This document shows positions 5,650 to 8,587 of a stretch of DNA of 8,587 bases, piece by piece (the first letter of the stretch is position 1; each line of letters opens with the position of its first letter). The position numbers were made by a program, and so were the translations under genes. Origin of the DNA: JALRAP01 sp046340555. Its GTDB lineage: Bacteria; Bacteroidota; Bacteroidia; AKYH767-A; OLB10. Under the pieces are notes generated by a model. That model searched no databases and was not told the DNA's origin. It worked only from the letters and a program-made list of their open reading frames with translations. The stretch spans positions 1 through 8,587 of the forward strand of contig JBKDSL010000091.1 in assembly GCA_046340555.1 (NCBI GenBank), read 5' to 3'.

Positions 5650-7755
5650 TTATCCCATAGTGAGGTGTACCAATAAGGCCGAAAAATAAGCCAAAAATCC
5701 CATGTATGCGAACTGCATTACAGGCCATTTCCATCCACCTGTTTCGCGCTTCATCACCGCCAAGGTGCTCATGCATTGCAAAGCAAAAGCATAAAAGAGC
5801 ATCAAGCCGATACCAGTAGGTAAATCATAGCGAGGCTTTCCATTGCTGGGATTTATTTCGGCGCGCATTTTTTCCCGTATGGTCATCACGTCCTCCTCTC
5901 CCCCATCCACACTGTAAATGGTAGACATGGTTCCTACAAAAACTTCGCGGGCGGCGAAGCTCGTCACCAACGCGATTCCGATTTTCCAATCAAATCCCAA
6001 TGGCTCCAACACAGGCTCAATGGCACTTCCTAATCTTCCGGCATAACTCCACTTCAGTTTTTCGGAAGCCAAAACGGTGTAGGCGTGTGGGTCGCTTGAT
6101 CCCACCACTTCCATCTGCTTTTCAATTTGCGCGAACTTATCGCCTGGTCCATATGAGGCCAAAGCCCACAAAATGATAGAAATGGCCACAATCACCTTTC
6201 CAGCTTCGAAAATGAACACCCTGATCTTATCCAAGATCACTTGCAATACGTTTCTCCAACGAGGCAATCTGTAAACAGGAAGCTCCATGATGAAGAACGA
6301 GCGCTCCTGCGATTTCAGCAGGTGCTTCATTACCCATGCCGACAATATCGCGGCGAGGAAACCAATCAAATAAAGTCCCATCAAAACCAATCCCTGCATG
6401 TTCAAAAAACCGAATACACGGTCATCGGGAATTACTAAGGCGATAAGCAAGGTATACACAGGTAGTCGCGCCGAGCAACTCATCAGCGGTGTAACAAACA
6501 TGGTAATCAGCCGCTCTTTACGATTAGCGATGGTACGTGCAGAAAGAATAGCGGGCACCGCACAAGCCACGCCACTGATCATCGGAATCACGGAGCGACC
6601 GTTTAATCCGTATCGACGCAACTGCTTGTCCAACATAAAACTCACGCGAGCCATGTAGCCGGTGTCTTCAAGTATGGTGATGAAGAGGAAAAGCAATGCG
6701 ATTTGCGGAATGAAAATCACCACACCTCCTAACCCAGCAATTATTCCATTCACAAGCAAATCGCGAAACACGCCTGCCGGAAGGGCTCCTTCAGCCTGCG
6801 AACCACACCAGGCGAAGAAGGAATCGATCAGTTCCATTGGTGGAGATGCCCATGCAAATACCGCCTGGAACATAACGAACATCACAGACAAAAAGGCAAG
6901 GTAACCGATAATGGGATGGATGAGTATGTCGTCGAGTTTTGATGTGATCTTGCGATAATCGGACCCGACCGCATTTTTCTTACGAACGATTTGAGGTACC
7001 AAAACAGCCACCTTTTCGTATCTAGACAAAGTTTCGGTAGACTGGATCTTCAAAGCCGAGAATCCAACAGCGGAACGGAGCTCATCGATTCGAGCTCTTG
7101 TGTTTTCACTGACAGGGGCTTTCACTCCCGGATCCATGATGATTTGGAAGGCTGCGTAATCAGTCAGGTTGGGTAAATCGTTTCGAATCAGTTCTACCAG
7201 TGCTTTGGCGCTGTCTGGAACGGGATTGAAAACCGCTGCAGCGGGATGCACGGCTCCTGCCATCAATTGCTTGAGTGCATCTAAACCTTGACCATCTATC
7301 GCATTCACCAATACTACGGGAATGGATAACAGCTTGGAGGCGGCTTCCACATCGATCTCCTCGCCACGTCCGGCCAGCATGTCGGCCATGTTCAGCACCA
7401 ATAGGCATGGCCGTCCTAAATCGGATACCTGTGTGGCAAAAAACACACTCCTTTTAATGTTGGTGCTGTCAGCTACTATCAGTGTAAGGTCTGGAAAAGA
7501 GGGATTGGTTTCGTCACATAAAACCGCTGTGGTAATCCACTCCTCCGGTGTTTTGGGATAAAGAGAATAAGTTCCAGGAAGATCCAGCAGTTCGAAGGAC
7601 TTGCCATTGAAATCAAAGCTGCCGCTTTTCTTTTCTACGGTAACACCTGGAAAGTTGGCGATTTTCTGGCTCAGCCCGGTAAGCCGGTTGAAAAGTGTGG
7701 ACTTCCCCGAATTGGGATTTCCCGCCAGTGCTACTTTGATTTTTTTATCCGTCAC
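5650..7755 (-). CDS. feoB: Ferrous iron transporter FeoB
   Basis: A 701-residue inner-membrane Fe2+ transporter with an N-terminal GTPase. G-protein motifs: G1 GNPNSGKST (12-20), G2 Thr39 in FPGVTVE, G3 DLPG (58-61), G4 NMAD (122-125), and a G5-like NAIDG near 151-155. A helical spacer follows to about residue 275, then the permease, with hydrophobic segments around 283-303, 336-362, 418-442, 455-476, 517-534, 593-612, 645-665 and 676-698. Both Gate motifs are present: GVACAVPAILSARTI with Cys398 (395-409), and TPLMSCSARLPVYTLL with Cys427 (422-437). Length is typical and nothing is broken. The start is GTG at 7755, which gives MTDKKIKVALAGNPN, the normal family start. feoA lies 21 bases upstream and the SprT-like gene 12 bases downstream. 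FeoA is a separate gene here, not fused to FeoB as in some Bacteroides. Confidence 0.97.
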   Translation of the reverse strand: MTDKKIKVALAGNPNSGKSTLFNRLTGLSQKIANFPGVTVEKKSGSFDFNGKSFELLDLPGTYSLYPKTPEEWITTAVLCDETNPSFPDLTLIVADSTNIKRSVFFATQVSDLGRPCLLVLNMADMLAGRGEEIDVEAASKLLSIPVVLVNAIDGQGLDALKQLMAGAVHPAAAVFNPVPDSAKALVELIRNDLPNLTDYAAFQIIMDPGVKAPVSENTRARIDELRSAVGFSALKIQSTETLSRYEKVAVLVPQIVRKKNAVGSDYRKITSKLDDILIHPIIGYLAFLSVMFVMFQAVFAWASPPMELIDSFFAWCGSQAEGALPAGVFRDLLVNGIIAGLGGVVIFIPQIALLFLFITILEDTGYMARVSFMLDKQLRRYGLNGRSVIPMISGVACAVPAILSARTIANRKERLITMFVTPLMSCSARLPVYTLLIALVIPDDRVFGFLNMQGLVLMGLYLIGFLAAILSAWVMKHLLKSQERSFFIMELPVYRLPRWRNVLQVILDKIRVFIFEAGKVIVAISIILWALASYGPGDKFAQIEKQMEVVGSSDPHAYTVLASEKLKWSYAGRLGSAIEPVLEPLGFDWKIGIALVTSFAAREVFVGTMSTIYSVDGGEEDVMTIREKMRAEINPSNGKPRYDLPTGIGLMLFYAFALQCMSTLAVMKRETGGWKWPVMQFAYMGFLAYFSALLVHLTMG

Positions 7756-7776
7756 AATCCGAGTTTGAAAGTTTGA

Positions 7777-8019
7777 TTAACGTTCTGCTTTTGTTACCTG
7801 GATTTTGGATGCTTCTTCTTTGCGAACGCCAATCAGGGAATCGGATATGCGGATTGCTATCGGGTCTCCGGAGGGTGCGATACGCTCTACTACAGCCAAT
7901 TCGCCGGGCACCACTCCCATCTCCAACATCTTCAGCTCCACAAACTCATCGGTAAAGGACTCGATAACGGCCGATTGACCCACAGAAACAGATGCAAGAC
8001 TCTGGCTATCAGCCCCCAT
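7777..8019 (-). CDS. feoA: FeoA-domain ferrous iron transport accessory protein
   Basis: An 80-residue cytoplasmic SH3-like FeoA protein, the small partner of FeoB needed for full Fe2+ uptake. The family pattern is clear: an N-terminal strand region, KMLEMGVVPGE (30-40) and APSGDPIAIRI (48-58). The start is ATG at 8019 with no Shine-Dalgarno sequence, as is usual in this phylum. It leads the operon, with feoB beginning 21 bases after its stop. The 102-base gap upstream, toward the small lipoprotein gene, is AT-rich and could hold the operon promoter. The best -7 candidate there is imperfect (8063-8070), and I found no convincing Fur box. Confidence 0.94.
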   Translation of the reverse strand: MGADSQSLASVSVGQSAVIESFTDEFVELKMLEMGVVPGELAVVERIAPSGDPIAIRISDSLIGVRKEEASKIQVTKAER

Positions 8020-8062
8020 ACAATGAATTATTATTTAGAATTGTTTTAAATTAAACTGGGTG

Positions 8063-8070
8063 CTAAGATA
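8063..8070 (-). promoter_or_regulatory. Imperfect -7 candidate for the feoAB operon
   Basis: The minus strand reads TATCTTAG, one mismatch from TAnnTTTG, 43 bases before the feoA ATG. The -33 region is not recognisable. Read-through from the upstream lipoprotein promoter is an alternative source of feoAB transcript. Confidence 0.22.
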
Positions 8071-8077
8071 GTATTCA

Positions 8078-8091
8078 CCTTTTAAAAAAGG
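8078..8091 (-). terminator. Short inverted repeat between lipoprotein gene and feoA
   Basis: CCTTTT and AAAAGG flank a 2-base centre, 31 bases after the lipoprotein stop. It could be a weak attenuator or terminator separating the lipoprotein from feoAB, but the loop is too tight and the stem too AT-rich to be sure. Confidence 0.18.
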
Positions 8092-8121
8092 CATGACCAA
8101 ATGACACGAATAGGTAAAAAA

Positions 8122-8265
8122 TCAGTGCTTCCTACCAAAGGATGGGCAATTGCAATTCTTGCCTTTGGAGCCCGAGCAAGAAACAACCAAGGAACTAACG
8201 GCCAAACCAAGAATAGTTACCAATAGCATTCGTTTAAGCAATTTAAAAGTTGACTGTGCAATCAT
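8122..8265 (-). CDS. Small cysteine-containing lipoprotein (47 residues), unknown function
   Basis: A short open frame from ATG at 8265 to TGA at 8122. The product has a textbook lipoprotein signal: a basic N-terminus (Lys8, Lys11, Arg12), a hydrophobic core (MLLVTILGLAVSSLVV), and a lipobox V-V-S-Cys30. The mature part would be only 18 residues, CSGSKGKNCNCPSFGRKH, with a Cys-X-Cys pair (Cys38, Cys40) and a basic tail. I do not recognise a named family. It has its own TAnnTTTG element at 8293-8300, 27 bases upstream, which supports the first Met over Met13; the latter would also lose the basic n-region. It lies 102 bases upstream of feoA on the same strand, so a link with iron uptake is possible but unproven. 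Very short Cys-containing lipoproteins are, as I recall, common in Bacteroidota. Confidence 0.72.
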   Translation of the reverse strand: MIAQSTFKLLKRMLLVTILGLAVSSLVVSCSGSKGKNCNCPSFGRKH

Positions 8266-8281
8266 TCAGTTCGATCTTAAG

Positions 8282-8310
8282 TTGGCGTTCCTCAAATATA
8301 ACTAATTTTG
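8282..8310 (+). promoter_or_regulatory. Promoter of the MlaE-like permease gene
   Basis: TTG at 8282-8284, an 18-base spacer, and TAATTTTG at 8303-8310 form a full match to the Bacteroidota promoter pattern. The ATG at 8318 comes only 7 bases after the -7 element, so the transcript would start at or almost at the start codon (leaderless or nearly so). Confidence 0.62.
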
Positions 8311-8322
8311 AGAACGCATGAA
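8293..8322 (-). promoter_or_regulatory. Promoter of the small lipoprotein gene
   Basis: The minus strand reads TATATTTG at 8300-8293, an exact TAnnTTTG match. A TTC at 8322-8320, 19 bases further upstream, is one base off the -33 TTG. It overlaps the divergent permease promoter; the two -7 elements are only 2 bases apart. Confidence 0.5.
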
Positions 8323-8587
8323 TATCCTGAAAGACCTAGGCCGTTATTGGCTTTTCATAGCCTCGATTTTCAGAAGACCCGAAAAGTGGAACGTTTACCG
8401 AAGTCGTGTGGCCGACGAAATGGTTTCAATCGGTATCACTTCTTTGGGTATCGTTTCACTGATTTCCGTATTCATGGGAGCGGTAATCACGATACAAACA
8501 GTATACAATCTGGTGAATCCGCTCATTCCTTTTTATTTAGTGGGTGTGGTTGTCCGAGTATTCATTATGTTTGTTTTTTTCGGTTGT
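8318..8587 (+). CDS. MlaE-like ABC transporter permease, N-terminal part (cut by window edge)
   Basis: The first 90 residues of an MlaE-family permease, the inner-membrane part of an ABC system moving phospholipid or related lipids between inner and outer membrane. Recognisable features are a short amphipathic N-terminus (LGRYWLFIASIFRRPEKW), then VADEMVSIGITSLGIVSLIS, VFMGAVITIQTVYNL (51-65) and NPLIPFYLVGVVVR (67-80), typical of Bacteroidota members. Full proteins have about 250 residues, so two thirds is missing. An ATPase gene would be expected downstream. After Arg80 the family normally continues with a DS...EF-type stretch, but here it reads VFIMFVFFGC, coded by 30 bases of which 19 are T. 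I suspect poor sequence at a contig end. The promoter is at 8282-8310. Confidence 0.85.
   Translation, partial: MNILKDLGRYWLFIASIFRRPEKWNVYRSRVADEMVSIGITSLGIVSLISVFMGAVITIQTVYNLVNPLIPFYLVGVVVRVFIMFVFFGC

Noticed and set aside
8020..8121. A Fur box or other iron operator before feoA
   Set aside because: The region is AT-rich, but I found no convincing 19-bp inverted repeat or array of GATAAT-like hexamers.
8122..8229. Internal Met13 as the start of the small lipoprotein
   Set aside because: It would remove all basic residues from the signal peptide's n-region and lie farther from the promoter element.
8122..8265. Small protein as a FeoB-associated Cys-rich membrane protein
   Set aside because: Size and position near feoB are suggestive, but the lipobox and the single CNC pair do not match the Cys-rich tail expected of that family.
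1..8587. CRISPR array, tRNA or rRNA gene, insertion sequence, phage gene or defence system
   Set aside because: No regularly spaced repeats, no cloverleaf or rRNA-like stretch, and no transposase, integrase or nuclease frames were seen. Coding is dense and housekeeping in character.

Overview
The window reads as a piece of a Bacteroidota chromosome and is mostly housekeeping. Four things point there: six matches to the Bacteroidota -7 promoter element TAnnTTTG, each at a sensible distance from a start codon; almost no Shine-Dalgarno sequence; a peptide deformylase ending in the DYKMRF-type tail; and the Bacteroidota style of FeoB and MlaE-like permease. I cannot place it below phylum. It looks like a contig cut at both ends: it opens inside a shikimate kinase gene and ends inside an ABC permease gene whose last 30 bases look unreliable.

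Layout. Positions 1-601 (minus strand) hold def (peptide deformylase) followed 11 bases later by the first 35 bases of aroK. Positions 714-2467 (plus strand) hold a two-gene unit: a deoxyhypusine-synthase-fold protein, then a family 2 glycosyltransferase of the polyprenol-phosphate mannose synthase type. Positions 2468-4943 (minus strand) hold manC (GDP-mannose synthesis) and a PLP-dependent aminotransferase, each with its own promoter element. Positions 5011-8019 (minus strand) form an iron-uptake operon, feoA-feoB, with a SprT-like zinc metalloprotein gene 12 bases downstream. Positions 8122-8265 (minus strand) encode a 47-residue cysteine-containing lipoprotein. From 8318 to the end (plus strand) is the start of an MlaE-like permease, which shares overlapping divergent promoters with the lipoprotein gene.

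Links between genes. ManC makes GDP-mannose, the usual donor for the convergent glycosyltransferase; the two genes meet stop codon to stop codon with no base between. FeoA and FeoB import Fe2+, and deformylase is usually an Fe2+ enzyme, but I see no direct regulatory link and no convincing Fur site.

No striking new multi-gene system is visible. The items most worth a second look are the small lipoprotein and its shared promoter region, and the deoxyhypusine-synthase-like protein, which keeps the catalytic lysine but has lost much of the substrate pocket.
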